Of a DNA stretch of 64,000 nucleotides, positions 32,219-43,410 are shown one piece after another (within the stretch, counting starts at the first letter, position 1; each line of letters opens with the position of its first letter). A program made the translations under genes and the position numbers. The notes below the pieces were generated by a model. That model did no database searches. It was given only the letters and a program-made list of their open reading frames with translations, and had not been told where the DNA came from. Source of the stretch: Mycoplasma tullyi (GTDB lineage Bacteria; Bacillota_I; Bacilli_A; Mycoplasmatales; Mycoplasmoidaceae); the NCBI RefSeq assembly GCF_014068355.1, contig NZ_CP059674.1, forward strand, positions 62,001 through 126,000. Direction: 5' to 3'.

Positions 32219-33949
32219 ATGGCTAAAATTAATTTTTTCACCCTAGGCGGACAGGACGAACAGGGCAAGAACTGTTCAGTTCTAGAAGTCAATGATGATA
32301 TCTATTTATTTAATGCAGGGAGTTTAGTACCAATCAACAGCCTATTAGGTGTTGAACAACTGATCCCTGATTATTCTTATATCATTAATCATAAAAAGAA
32401 GGTTAAAGGTTTATTTATTGGTTATCCTTCCCAATCTAATTTAGGTTCATTACTTTATTTATTAAAGTCATTAAAACCTCATACTTTAACGATCTATACT
32501 TCATTAATTGGTAAAACGATTATTGAAAGTATTATGGACAAACAACACGATTATGAGCCATATAAGAAATATGTTAATATCGTTGTTTTAAACCCATTAA
32601 AAGAGTTTAAGATCAATGATAATGTCAGTGTTACTCCATTTAGAGTATTTTCATCAATCCCTTATAGTTATGGGTTTAGCTTATCAACTCAAGATGGAAA
32701 TATCGTTTATATCGACGATTTCATCTTGGTTAATGATAAGAACAAAACATTTAGTTCGGATCTAATGGATCCTAAAATGTTAGTTAATAATAAGAAGGTT
32801 TTATTATTAATTGTTGGTGCTGGACAAGTTGGTAAAAATGTTAGTAATACCAGTCCTAATCATCGTTCTAAACAAGCAATTGAAAAGTTCATGAACGATT
32901 GTAAAGGTCGAAGCATTATTGCTTGTTATGATGATAATGTTTATGCGATCTTTACAGCAGCTACGATTGCCAGAAAACACCAAAAACCATTCATTGTTTA
33001 TAGTCAATCATCAATAAACTTATTCCATACAATCATTAAGAAGAATATGTTTAATTCACGTGATTTGCAAACGATGCCAATCAGTGAGATGAACAACACT
33101 AAAGATGCCATTATTGTTGTTGCAAACACTCCACATAATCTATATAACCAGTTAGCTAAAATAGCTACTGGTGAAGATAAACGATTAAAACTAGATGAGC
33201 AAGATCGCTTTATCTTATTAACACCTAAGATTGCTGGGTTTGAAAGTTATGAAGCTAAGATCTTAGATGAGATTGCACGTTGTGATGTGATCTATAAACG
33301 TCTAAGTTCTGAGGTGTTACCAATTAAAGCTTCAAACGAGGACCATAAGTTTTTAGTTAACTTATTTAGACCTCAATATGCTGTGCCAATTCAAGGTTTA
33401 TACAAAGAATTTGTTAAATACCTTGAAGTGGTTAACCAAACTGGAAATTTCAAAGAGCACCACAAACCCATCTTACTTTACAATGGTGAGATCTTAAGTT
33501 TTGTTAATGGTAAATTAACAAACAAACACGAAGAATTACATTTAAATTCTAAGTGTATTGATTCAGCTGGTGTTCAAGATGTTAAATCAATGATCTTATC
33601 TGAACGATTCCAAATGGGTACTAATGGTGTGGTTGTATTAGCAATGTACTTCTCAAGTAAAAGGATGGAATTCTTAGATGCAATTGATATCCAAACCTAT
33701 GGGGTTAGTGATGAAACAGCTAAATTAAATGATGCAATCGCTAAGTGTAAAACCCAAGTTAAAACGATGCAAGTTACATTCATCTCAGATATCAAAGATC
33801 GTATTGAAAAGAATATGAAAAAACGCATCACGATGAATGATTACACGCAATTCAAAAAAACTATCCGTAAATTGGTAGGTAAGATCTTTGAAAAGAGCTT
33901 ATTTAAGAATGCAGCGGTAATAACCAGTGTTGTTGAATTAGAAAACTAG
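32219..33949 (+). CDS. RNase J-like protein with inactivated metallo-beta-lactamase site
   Basis: 576 residues with the whole RNase J layout: metallo-beta-lactamase fold, beta-CASP insert, C-terminal domain. The N-terminus FFTLGGQDEQGKNCSVLE and IPDYSYI aligns well with RNase J. The metal-binding motif H-G-H-E-D-H is replaced by Y-P-S-Q-S-N (residues 69-74), and the later family motifs SGHA and PVHGEYRH read IKA and PIQGLYKE. It therefore should not bind catalytic metals or cut RNA. A second active RNase J is expected elsewhere in the genome. The ATG at 32219 starts the conserved domain; the upstream in-frame ATG at 32168 lies in the rpsO terminator. Position next to rpsO matches M. genitalium MG423. 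Confidence 0.85.
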   Translation: MAKINFFTLGGQDEQGKNCSVLEVNDDIYLFNAGSLVPINSLLGVEQLIPDYSYIINHKKKVKGLFIGYPSQSNLGSLLYLLKSLKPHTLTIYTSLIGKTIIESIMDKQHDYEPYKKYVNIVVLNPLKEFKINDNVSVTPFRVFSSIPYSYGFSLSTQDGNIVYIDDFILVNDKNKTFSSDLMDPKMLVNNKKVLLLIVGAGQVGKNVSNTSPNHRSKQAIEKFMNDCKGRSIIACYDDNVYAIFTAATIARKHQKPFIVYSQSSINLFHTIIKKNMFNSRDLQTMPISEMNNTKDAIIVVANTPHNLYNQLAKIATGEDKRLKLDEQDRFILLTPKIAGFESYEAKILDEIARCDVIYKRLSSEVLPIKASNEDHKFLVNLFRPQYAVPIQGLYKEFVKYLEVVNQTGNFKEHHKPILLYNGEILSFVNGKLTNKHEELHLNSKCIDSAGVQDVKSMILSERFQMGTNGVVVLAMYFSSKRMEFLDAIDIQTYGVSDETAKLNDAIAKCKTQVKTMQVTFISDIKDRIEKNMKKRITMNDYTQFKKTIRKLVGKIFEKSLFKNAAVITSVVELEN

Positions 33950-33968
33950 GGATAAAATATTTAACAAT

Positions 33969-35924
33969 ATGAATCGTGAATTAAGAGATAAAAAAATTAA
34001 TCTAAGAGGGGTTGTATCTGATAAAAACTACATCGTTAGATTAACGATTGTTATTTTTATTGGCATTACCTTATTCTTAAGCTTTCTAAGAGCACCTTAT
34101 TTTGGTGAGTTTTTAGATGGTTTAGTATTTGATTTAATGTTCTTTGGAACAGCTAAGTACATCTTTTATCTTGCGAGTTTTATTGTTTTAATTATCTTAG
34201 CGTTTCGCCAACCAATCATCTATAAGATTCACAAATCCAAGATGTTTTGGTTGTTTATCTTATTAGTAGATTTATTCATCTTATTAATTTTTGGAATAGT
34301 TCACTATTCACTTTATTTAACAAATATTAGTCAGATCACTTTATCAACTTATGTGAATGAGTTCTTCATGAAATGAACTAACTCATTATGAATACATGGT
34401 AAGTGGTTGTGACAAAATGATGCACCGTTATTAATCTCTGGTGGATTAATTAACAGTTTGTTTATTGCAGTTAATGCATTCTTCCCTGCATTAATTGCAG
34501 TTGAATTAGCATTAATCGTTTTAACGATCATCATCTTATTTATCGGGATCTATTACAACGTTAAAGGGTTTGTTAAATTAAAGAATAAATTTATCAAAGT
34601 TCTTGGTGGGGTAATTAATAAAAACTTCACTCCGTTTTATGAACGTTGAAGAACTAATAATGATAAAGCGTTAGTAGTTCCAAATAATTCTGAAGAAGAC
34701 AAAGAAAGTTTTGTTAAAGAAAAACAGATCGATGATCTGTATTATGGTAATCAAAACTTAGATACTCACCAATCGGGTTTTTCAAATCCAGTTCATCAAT
34801 CTCAAGTAAAAGAAGAGTTACCTGAGATCAGACAAAAATCAGTTAATGAACGTGAATTAAATCAATCACTACTAGAAGTGATTGTTGAAAAACTTGAACA
34901 GTTGTTTAAGAAAGAAAACTTAGATGTTGAACTAATTGATAAAAAATGTGGACCAACTGAAGTTAGTCTTGCTTATGAATTCAGTGATCGTAAACAGATC
35001 AAAAGAATTAAAAATTTGGATAAACAGTTTGTTGATATCTTTGAAAGTAATGTTGTCAGCATTAACCAAAAAGGTAATATCGTTTATTTCTACACCAAAG
35101 CATTTAATGAAAGTAAGATTTCATTAGTTGATGTGATGATCAAACCCGATGAAACAACAAAAAACCAATTGAATTGTGCAATCGGAATTGATCAAGATTT
35201 TAATCCAATCAATTTTGATCTAAAAAAAGAGAAAAGTCTTTTATTTATTGGTGGGTTGGGTTCAGGTAAACTTGCTTGTACGATTTCATCTTTAATTTCA
35301 TTAGCGATCAGTAAACCTACAACCGATTTACAATTAGCGATCATCGATCTGCCCGATTCAAAACTATCTAAGTTAGATGTTTTAGGTCATTTGGTTTATC
35401 CACCAATTAACTCAATCGAAGAAACAAACCAATTCTTTGAAAAAATCATGAACGAGATGAAATATCGTAACAAGATTTTAGAAGAAAATAATCTTGAAAC
35501 AATCGATGAATATAATGATAAAAATCCTAATCAAAAGATTAAGGATTTTGTCATCTGTATCAACGATATCAACGATCTATTAGACTATGATTTTTCAAAT
35601 ATATTTAAAATTATTTCGTATATTTATAAGGTAGCTAATAAGATCAATGTTTATCTAGTTTTAGTAGCTAACCAAATTACTAAAGCTTTAGTAGATGATG
35701 ATCTAATCACTTATTATGGTAAGATAATCAATCTTAGGGTTGATACACCTGAAGAATCTGATCTATTAGTTAATAATAAAGATCTATACAAACTTCATAA
35801 GAATGGTGATTTTTATGTCGTTGATCCAAAATCAAGATCTACCTTAACTAGAGGTCTATCTTGTTTTGTTGAAGATTATGTATTAGAAGATCTAAGAAGA
35901 CATTACAGTATTAAAGAGTATTAG
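33969..35924 (+). CDS. FtsK/SpoIIIE-like DNA translocase, divergent
   Basis: 651 residues. Four membrane segments occupy residues 1-210 (e.g. LTIVIFIGITLFLSFL), followed by a short polar linker. From about 304 an FtsK alpha-like domain (KCGPTEVSLAYEFS, IKRIKNLDKQ) leads into the ATPase: GIDQDFNPINFDLKKEKSLL then Walker A GGLGSGKLA with K434, and Walker B-like FVICINDIND. The residue after the Walker lysine is Leu instead of Ser/Thr, and the usual FtsK gamma DNA-recognition domain is missing. It may move chromosomal DNA at division or be a degenerate version. Two UGA Trp clusters. No counterpart at this place in M. genitalium as far as I recall. Confidence 0.82.
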
Positions 35925-35927
35925 ATT

Positions 35928-36257
35928 ATGAAAACTATTAGTTTAAAAGAATTAGAACAATTAATTCAAACAAATACCAAACCAATTTTTGTTAAGTTTG
36001 CTTGAGCAGATTGTGGTGTGTGCAAGATGAATGCACCGATTATTGAAAAGGTGGCAAACCAAAGACAAGACCAATACGATTGGTATGAAATTGATGTTGA
36101 TAAAGAACAGATCTGAGCAGAAGATCAACCTAATCATCAATGAGCTATTAAGATCGTACCAGTATATATGATCTTTAAGAATAAACAAAAAGTTTTCGAA
36201 CACGTTAATTTCTTAGCTGAAGATAAATTAAACACTGAACTAGATAAGCACATATAG
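35928..36257 (+). CDS. Thioredoxin-like protein
   Basis: 109 residues, start 3 nt after the ftsK-like stop. A thioredoxin fold with redox motif W-A-D-C-G-V-C-K (C29 and C32), variant of the usual W-C-G-P-C-K, and the cis-proline segment IVPVYMIF near residue 77. Several UGA Trp codons. It is more likely a specialised thioredoxin than the main trxA, since the dipeptide between cysteines is Gly-Val rather than Gly-Pro. No signal peptide, so cytoplasmic. Confidence 0.88.
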
Positions 36258-36265
36258 GTAACTAG

Positions 36266-38881
36266 ATGGACTTAATGAATGGATTTTTTAGTTTTGAACA
36301 CGAACCGGTTTTTTTTGAAATCCATTACCTTTTTTATTACACTTGAGCAAAGAATGGCTTAAAAAAGCTAGAAGAAATTAGTCAAATTAGCTTTCATCAA
36401 TATGACAAGATTCAGATCGAAAAAGATAAAGCTAATTCTTGATATCAGTTATATTTAATCCTTAATAAAACTAATAAACCAATTGCGGGACAAGTATATT
36501 TAGATAACCTAAAATACTTGTCTAATACGAGTGCTTTTTCTAAGAAAAAAGCTAAGCTTTTAGTTGTTAATGTTAAGCAAGATGATTATGATAAGTTTTT
36601 AGGTAGTAACAAAAATGTTATTACGACCTTGTTTAACAATTTTTACAACGGGTTGTTAATTAAAGACGTTAAGGATCAGTTTGTTAATAAATGAAAATCG
36701 AAATTTAGTTTTCATAAGAAGATCTTAGCAGCTAAATTATTTGATGCTTTTGCTGAAAATAATAACAAGTTTGTTGAACTACAAAAAAGCATCAAACTTT
36801 ACAACGATCAGTTTTATAATGCTAAAGATATCAACTTAAGTCACTTTAATTTATTAAAACGTAATTATGATGAATTAGTAGATTCATTAACTAATTATGA
36901 TGAAGATTTTAAGCTGATTAATGAAAAAAACGTTGGCTTAATCAACGCACAAAAAACATCTGAAAAGATCTCACATATTTATTTCTTACAAGATCAGATT
37001 AAGAATCTAAAACAAAGAATTGTTAATTTAAAAATTAACAAGAAATATGGACCTTATTCTGTAGAACAGTTAGCTGAAATCAAAAGAACAACTAATGAGA
37101 TTAAGCAATTAGTTGTTCAAAATAAAAAACAAAAACGAGATCTAAAAATGATCTTGAATAGTTACATCAAAGGTCTAAATAAACAATCTACGTTTAACCA
37201 ATCAAGAGCATTTATCGAATTTAATTATGCTGATAAGATCTATTATTTATCAGAGTGATTCAAAGCAAATGAGCTTACTAAAGTAATTAAAAAGATTCGT
37301 TGAATCACACACCTTGATATGGACGATATCAATAAGTTTATTAATCAAGTTAAAAAACTTATTGATAAAAGAACCGAACATATTCATGATTTTGAAAAAA
37401 CAATTAATCTAAAAGAAAAACGTCAATTAGGTTTTTTATATTCAGATCTAAGATACAAATTTAGAAAGATTGCTAAGATCTCTTTACATAAAAGTGATCA
37501 AGAGATCAACAGTTTAATTGTTGATCTAGTTGAAAAAAACAAACTAAATTATGGAAGATATCTTAACGAGTTGTTCCAAAAACGGTTGTATCTATCTAGA
37601 CTAAAACTTAACTTTAAAGAATCAATTAAGTTATACCGTTTACACCTAAACGGTTATGACTTTTATAAGTTGTTTAATAACAAGTATCAAACTAGAGTTT
37701 ATCGAGATGATACGAAAAAGTTGTTTAATAAAAACGTTTTAGAAAAAATCTATCAACTATCAATTAATAGTTATCAACGACTATATCATTATTATTTAAA
37801 TTTATCTAAAACTTCGCGTAACGAGATTCAAGCAATCATCTTTTATATTAATGCGTTTAGTTTCAAATTAACTTTAGCATTCATGGATTCATATAAAATG
37901 AATCCATTGGTTAGCTTTTATAGCAACTTAATGAACATTCATTGAGCAACAAGATTAATTTGAAACCAAACTAAAGGGTTTATTGACGAGATTGAAATTG
38001 AAACTGATAGTTTAACCAATTTCCCAAAAATTAACTTTGATGTTAAGAATTACAGTAAAACTCTGAAAGAAAAGTTTGAACTGCAATATAAGAAATATCT
38101 AGATAATAACAGCAAGATTAATGCCAAGATTAATGCCAGGTATGATGAATATGTTGTTCAACACTCAACAGATGTTAAACAAAAATTAAATACTGATGCT
38201 TATATAAAATTTAATTCAGAGTCTTATAAAAAAGAAGTAGAAGCTAAGATTCTTGATATTAAAGAATTAATTAAACAAAACAAAGCTAGACAAGAACAAT
38301 ATAAACTTGATTACTTATCTAAAAATACAATGAACGATCAACGTTTGCATTTTGAATCGTTTAATAAATTAAAAACCACGATCAAAACGTTGTATCGTAA
38401 CATTAAACTAGTTAATAAGATCTTGTATAAAAAGAAGTTATTAAAAACTAAGGACGCGATTGATATTAGAACGATTAGTTCTAAATTAAATTACTATTTA
38501 GCAATTATCAATCGCTGGGAATATTTATATGATCTATTTATAGATTGAAAACCAATCAAATATCGTTCTAAAAAATTAAGAAAAATTTTAACTGAACTAT
38601 ATTTATATCGTTCATATAAAGATGTTGGTATTAGTGAAGAGATCAATTATGGTTATCTATCATTCTTATCAAATTCAGATGCAATCACAGTTTATTTACT
38701 ATCTAAGTTTGCTAAAGCTCCCAAACTGTTATTTGTTGAGAACTTTAATCTAAAGAATAAACATGAATACAATGTCTTTAAAGGATTGTTATTAAAATAT
38801 CAAAACCAATCACAAACAGCGATCATTCTTAATGATTCTGATTCAAAACTAATGAACGATTTAGGGATTAGAAAATTCTAA
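36266..38881 (+). CDS. Coiled-coil protein with degenerate ABC-ATPase-like ends (MG422-like)
   Basis: 871 residues, lying immediately before uvrA with its stop sharing one base with the uvrA start. Position and size match M. genitalium MG422, of unknown function. Residues 40-81 follow the spacing of an ABC ATPase N-lobe: the strand DKIQIE, then KDKANSWY in place of the Walker A loop, then [12 protein letters not shown] where ABC proteins have KPxSGxVYLDG. The C-terminal 75 residues resemble the second lobe: [18 protein letters not shown] (signature and helix), [10 protein letters not shown] (Walker B, with E825 and N826 for Asp-Glu), and [10 protein letters not shown] (no switch His). Between them lie about 650 residues, Lys/Asn/Leu/Tyr-rich and largely helical. 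The layout recalls SMC/Rad50-type proteins with dead heads. This interpretation is mine. Confidence 0.75.
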
Positions 38882-41739
38882 TGAAAAAGAATAAAAAAGA
38901 TTCAGCCAATTATATCAGCATCGTTGGTGCTAGACAAAACAACCTGAAAAATATTAGTTTAGATATTCCCAAAAACCAGTTGGTGGTAATCACTGGTCTA
39001 TCAGGTAGTGGGAAATCTTCTTTGGCATTTAAAACAATTTATGCCGAAGGTCAAAGAAGATATCTAGAATCATTATCACCTTATGCACGTCAGTTCTTGG
39101 GAAATAATGATAAACCTGATGTTGATTCAATTGAAGGGTTATCACCTTCAATTTCGATCGATCAAAAATCAACATCGCACAACCCTAGATCAACTGTGGG
39201 AACAGTAACTGAAGTGTATGACTTCTTAAGATTATTATGATCTAGGGTTGGGGATGCTTATTGTATTAATGGGCATGGCAAGATTAAAACAACAACAATC
39301 AAACAAATCATTGATCAGGTTTTAGAATTAAAAGACGAAAGTAAGTTGCAAATTCTAGCACCCGTTATTAAGTTACAAAAAGGAACGTTTAAAAACGAGT
39401 TTGAGAAATTCTACAAACAAGGTTTTATGCGGGTGTTAGTTGATGGTGTTGTTTATAGTTTGGATGATAAGATCGAATTAGATAAAAATCAAAAACACGA
39501 TATTAGTATCGTGATTGATCGATTAATCCTTAATAAAGATAATCAAACTAAGCTAAGAATAACTGATGCGATTGAAACCGCATTAACTGTAAGTAATGGG
39601 TTAATTCAGATTATTGCTAATGACGGTGATAAATATGAGTTTTCATTAAATCACTCATGTGATCAATGTGGGTTCTTTATCCCTGAATTAGAACCTAGAT
39701 TGTTTTCATTTAATAGCCCTATTGGAGCATGTGATTATTGTAAGGGTTTAGGTTTTACCTATGAACCTGATGTTGATAAGATTATTCCTAATAAGGAATT
39801 ATCGATCAATGAAGGTGGGATAGATTATTTCAAGAATCGAATTAATACGTCGTCTCAGGACTGACAACGTTTTTATTCGATTATTCGCCATTATGGGATT
39901 GATCTAAATACTCCAATTAAGGATTTATCTAAAAAAGAGATTAATTATTTATTAGAAGGTTCAGATGAACCGATTGAGATCGTGATTGAATCTGCTAATC
40001 GTAACGGAATTAGTTCACGTCTAGATTATGTTGAAGGGATTGCGAAATTAATTCAAAGACGTCATTTAGAAACTAAGAGTTCTATGGCTAGAGATAACTA
40101 TTCTAAATACACTTCTGAACAGAAGTGTAAAACTTGCGATGGCAAGAAGTTATCTCCAGCTGCACTAAGTGTTAAGATCAATAATCTTGATATTATCGAA
40201 TTTACCAATCTTAATGTTAATAAAGCGTTAGACTTTATTCTAGGTTTAGAGTTCAATGAAGAAAAAACTAAGATTGCTAAATTCGTTTTAAAAGAGATCT
40301 TAGATCGTTTGCATTTCTTAGTTAATGTAGGGTTAGAATACTTAACCTTATCAAGAAATGCTTCGACTCTTTCAGGTGGGGAGTCGCAACGAATTAGGTT
40401 AGCAACCCAAATTGGTTCTAGATTATCTGGGGTGTTATATGTTTTAGATGAACCTTCAATTGGGTTGCACCAAAAAGATAATGATAAGTTAATAAAGACA
40501 TTATTATCAATGCGTGATCTTGGTAATAGTTTAATTGTTGTTGAACACGATGAAGAAACAATGATGTCAGCTGATTATCTAATTGATATTGGTCCTGGCG
40601 CTGGGACTTATGGTGGTAAAGTTGTAGCAGCTGGAACTGTTGAAGAAGTGATGAAAAATAAAGATTCACTTACAGGTCAGTACTTATCTAAAAAATTAGA
40701 GATCGAATTACCTAAAAAACTTCATCCAGGTAATGGTCAAAAGATCATTCTTAAAGGTGCAAGTGCAAATAACTTAAAGAATATTAATGTTGAGTTTCCA
40801 CTTAACAAGTTGGTGGTTGTTACTGGAGTTTCAGGTAGTGGTAAATCAACTTTAATTAACCAAACATTGGTTAATGGAATTGAAAAAGCTTTATTTAATA
40901 AACATGTTGAAGAAGGGAAATATAAATCATTAATTGGGATTAACAACATCGATAAAATAATTAAAGTTTCCCAAGATCCGATTGGTCGAACACCAAGATC
41001 AAATCCCGCTACTTATGTAAGTGTATTTGATGATATCCGAGAAGTGTTCGCTAATGTTTTTGAAGCAAAAGCAAGAGGATACACCAAATCTCGATTTTCA
41101 TTTAACGTTTCAGGTGGACGATGTGATGATTGTCAAGGTGATGGGGTTAAATGTATTGAAATGCACTTCTTACCAGATGTTTATGTTAAATGTTCTAGTT
41201 GTAACGGTAAGAAGTACAATGAAGCCACTCTTGAAATCAAATATAAAAACAAATCAATCTATGATGTTCTAGAAATGTCGTGTCAAGAAGCACTTGAATT
41301 CTTTAAAACGATTCCAGCAATTAATCGCAAACTTCAGTTAATGTGTGATGTTGGTTTAGGCTATATGAAATTATCAACTAATGCCACTGAACTTTCAGGT
41401 GGAGAAGCTCAAAGAATAAAGTTAGCCAAATACTTACAAAGAAAAGCGACTGGTAATACGATCTATGTTTTAGATGAACCAACAACTGGACTTCATGCTC
41501 ACGATATTAAGAAATTATTATCTGTATTAAACAGATTAGTTGATAACGGTGATTCAGTAATCGTGATTGAACACAACCTTGAATTAATCAAGGTTGCTGA
41601 TCACATTATCGATCTTGGTCCAAATGGTGGAGATGATGGTGGTTATTTAATCTGTGCTGGTACACCACAAGAATTGGTGGATAATTACACAAATAGTTCT
41701 TACACAGCACGGTATTTAGCTAAAATTATGAAAAGTTAA
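38881..41739 (+). CDS. uvrA: Excinuclease ABC subunit A
   Basis: A 952-residue DNA damage sensor of nucleotide excision repair. Two ABC ATPase modules: Walker [10 protein letters not shown] (near residue 40) and GVSGSGKST (near 650); signatures LSGGESQR and LSGGEAQR; Walker [11 protein letters not shown] and [10 protein letters not shown]. Zinc-finger cysteine pairs occur at CDQCG/CDYC and [16 protein letters not shown]. Full length. It is the last gene of the run and is followed by a 46-bp gap to tsf. Confidence 0.97.
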
Positions 41740-41762
41740 CCCAATTAAAATGTTAATAAAAA

Positions 41763-41771
41763 TGGTATAAT
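41763..41771 (+). promoter_or_regulatory. tsf promoter (extended -10)
   Basis: TGGTATAAT ending 14 nt before the tsf ATG. The message would have only about 8 nt of leader or be leaderless. Confidence 0.6.
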
Positions 41772-41785
41772 ATATTATTGAAAAT

Positions 41786-42664
41786 ATGGCATCAATTACA
41801 GAATTAATTAAACAACTAAGAGCTAGTACTCAAGCTGGCTTTATGGATTGTAAAAAAGCTTTAGAAGCTACAAATAACGACATCGACGAAGCAATTAAGT
41901 GATTAAGAGAAAACGGAATTGCTAAAGCAGCTAAAAAAGTTGATAACGTTGCATCTGAAGGAATCATCAAACTTAAGTTAGCTGATCAAAAAGCGGTTGT
42001 TTTAGAAATCAACTCACAAACTGACTTTGTGACAAAAAACGATCAATTTATCGCTTTTTCTAATGAATTAGTTGATTTAGTTCACGCTAAAGAACTTACT
42101 GATGTAGCACAAATCGAACAACTTAAATTAGCAAATGGTTCTACAGTAAGTGAAACCCAAATTAATTTAACAGCTATTATTGGTGAAAAGATTTCATTAA
42201 GAAGAGTAGCTTTAGTTAAAGAAGAAGCAGACAATTCATTAGCAACTTACTTACACTCTAATAACCGAATTGGGGTTATTGTTAAAACTTCAAAAACTGA
42301 TGATAAAGAATTCTTAAAACACTTAGCTATGCACATTGCTGCATCTAACCCTAAATTCTTATCACAAAAAGATGTATCAGCTGATTTCATCGCTAAAGAA
42401 AGAGAAATCGCTGAAGCTCAAGCTTTATCAGAAGGTAAACCTAAAGAATTCGTTGGTCGAATTATTGATGGAAGAATCAACAAAATCCTTGAAGAAGTTT
42501 GTTTAGTTAACCAAAAATTCTTAGTTAACCAAGAACAAACTGTAGAACAAGCTGCTAAAGCTAAAAATGTGGAAATCTTAAGCTTTATTAGATATGAAGT
42601 TGGTGAAGGGATTGAAAAACAAGTAACCAACTTCGCTGACGAAGTAAAAGCTCAGATGAAATAA
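41786..42664 (+). CDS. tsf: Elongation factor Ts
   Basis: A 292-residue nucleotide exchange factor for EF-Tu. The N-terminal UBA-like domain is [20 protein letters not shown], the core motif [15 protein letters not shown] is intact, and the C-terminal subdomains follow. One UGA Trp at codon 38. First gene of the long tsf-rbfA group; rpsB, its usual upstream partner, is not here. Confidence 0.97.
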
Positions 42665-42686
42665 AGTAGATTTAAGGTTGATCAAG

Positions 42687-43397
42687 ATGCAAAAGCCAAA
42701 TATCATTATTAAAATTAGCGGTGCTTCATTACAAGATAAGAATAGCAATGATTGCTATTCTTATCAAAAGATTAATAATTTGGCAGATCAACTAAAAATC
42801 TTAGCTAATAAATATAATATTGGCTTAATCGTTGGTGGAGGAAATATCTTCAGGGGTAAACTGGCCCAAGATTTTGGTGTTGAAATCAATAAGGCTGATT
42901 ACATCGGGATGTTAGCAACCGTAATTAATTCAACGCTATTAGAATCAAAACTACAATCACTAGGATTAAAAACTAAAGTTTTATCAGCACTAGAAGTAAA
43001 AGGATTAACTAATGAGATTAATCCAAAGAGTTTAGCTGATATCTTTAGTGATTGTCAGGTTGCCTTTTTTGCAGGTGGGACAGGGAACTCTCACTTTACA
43101 ACTGATACAGCAACCGTATTAAGAGCGATCCAGATTAATGCTGATTTAGTTCTAATTGGTAAAGATGGTGTTGATGGAGTTTATACGGACGATCCTAAAA
43201 AGAACAAGGATGCTAAATTTATCGAACACACCACTTATCAACAAGCATTAAGTGATCAATTGCGTGTTATGGATCTAACTGCATTTAGTTTGGCAATGGA
43301 TCATAACTTAAAGCTATTAATTTTTAATATTGAAGCTGAACAATCAATTATTAAAACGATTGAAAATAAAAACAAACACACAAAGATAACTAATTAA
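42687..43397 (+). CDS. pyrH: Uridylate kinase
   Basis: A 236-residue hexameric enzyme phosphorylating UMP to UDP. Motifs: KISGASL at the start, VGGGNIFRG, FFAGGTGNSHFTTDTA and IGKDGVDGVYTDDPK, all typical of the amino-acid kinase fold. The ATG at 42687 was chosen because the AAGG ribosome-binding site at 42673 has normal spacing to it; a TTG at 42678 would lie too close. Residues 17-26 (DKNSNDCYSY) are encoded by a perfect inverted repeat. Confidence 0.94.
   Translation: MQKPNIIIKISGASLQDKNSNDCYSYQKINNLADQLKILANKYNIGLIVGGGNIFRGKLAQDFGVEINKADYIGMLATVINSTLLESKLQSLGLKTKVLSALEVKGLTNEINPKSLADIFSDCQVAFFAGGTGNSHFTTDTATVLRAIQINADLVLIGKDGVDGVYTDDPKKNKDAKFIEHTTYQQALSDQLRVMDLTAFSLAMDHNLKLLIFNIEAEQSIIKTIENKNKHTKITN
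42735..42765 (+). repeat. Perfect inverted repeat inside pyrH
   Basis: A 14-bp perfect stem (42735-42748 with 42752-42765) with a 3-nt loop, 48 nt after the pyrH start codon. In the mRNA it would form a strong hairpin within the coding sequence. Confidence 0.6.
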
Positions 43398-43410
43398 TCT
43401 ATTAAACGTT

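Noticed and set aside
42678-42686. TTG start for pyrH
   Set aside because: It would leave one nucleotide between the AAGG site and the start; the ATG nine bases later has normal spacing and begins the conserved domain.
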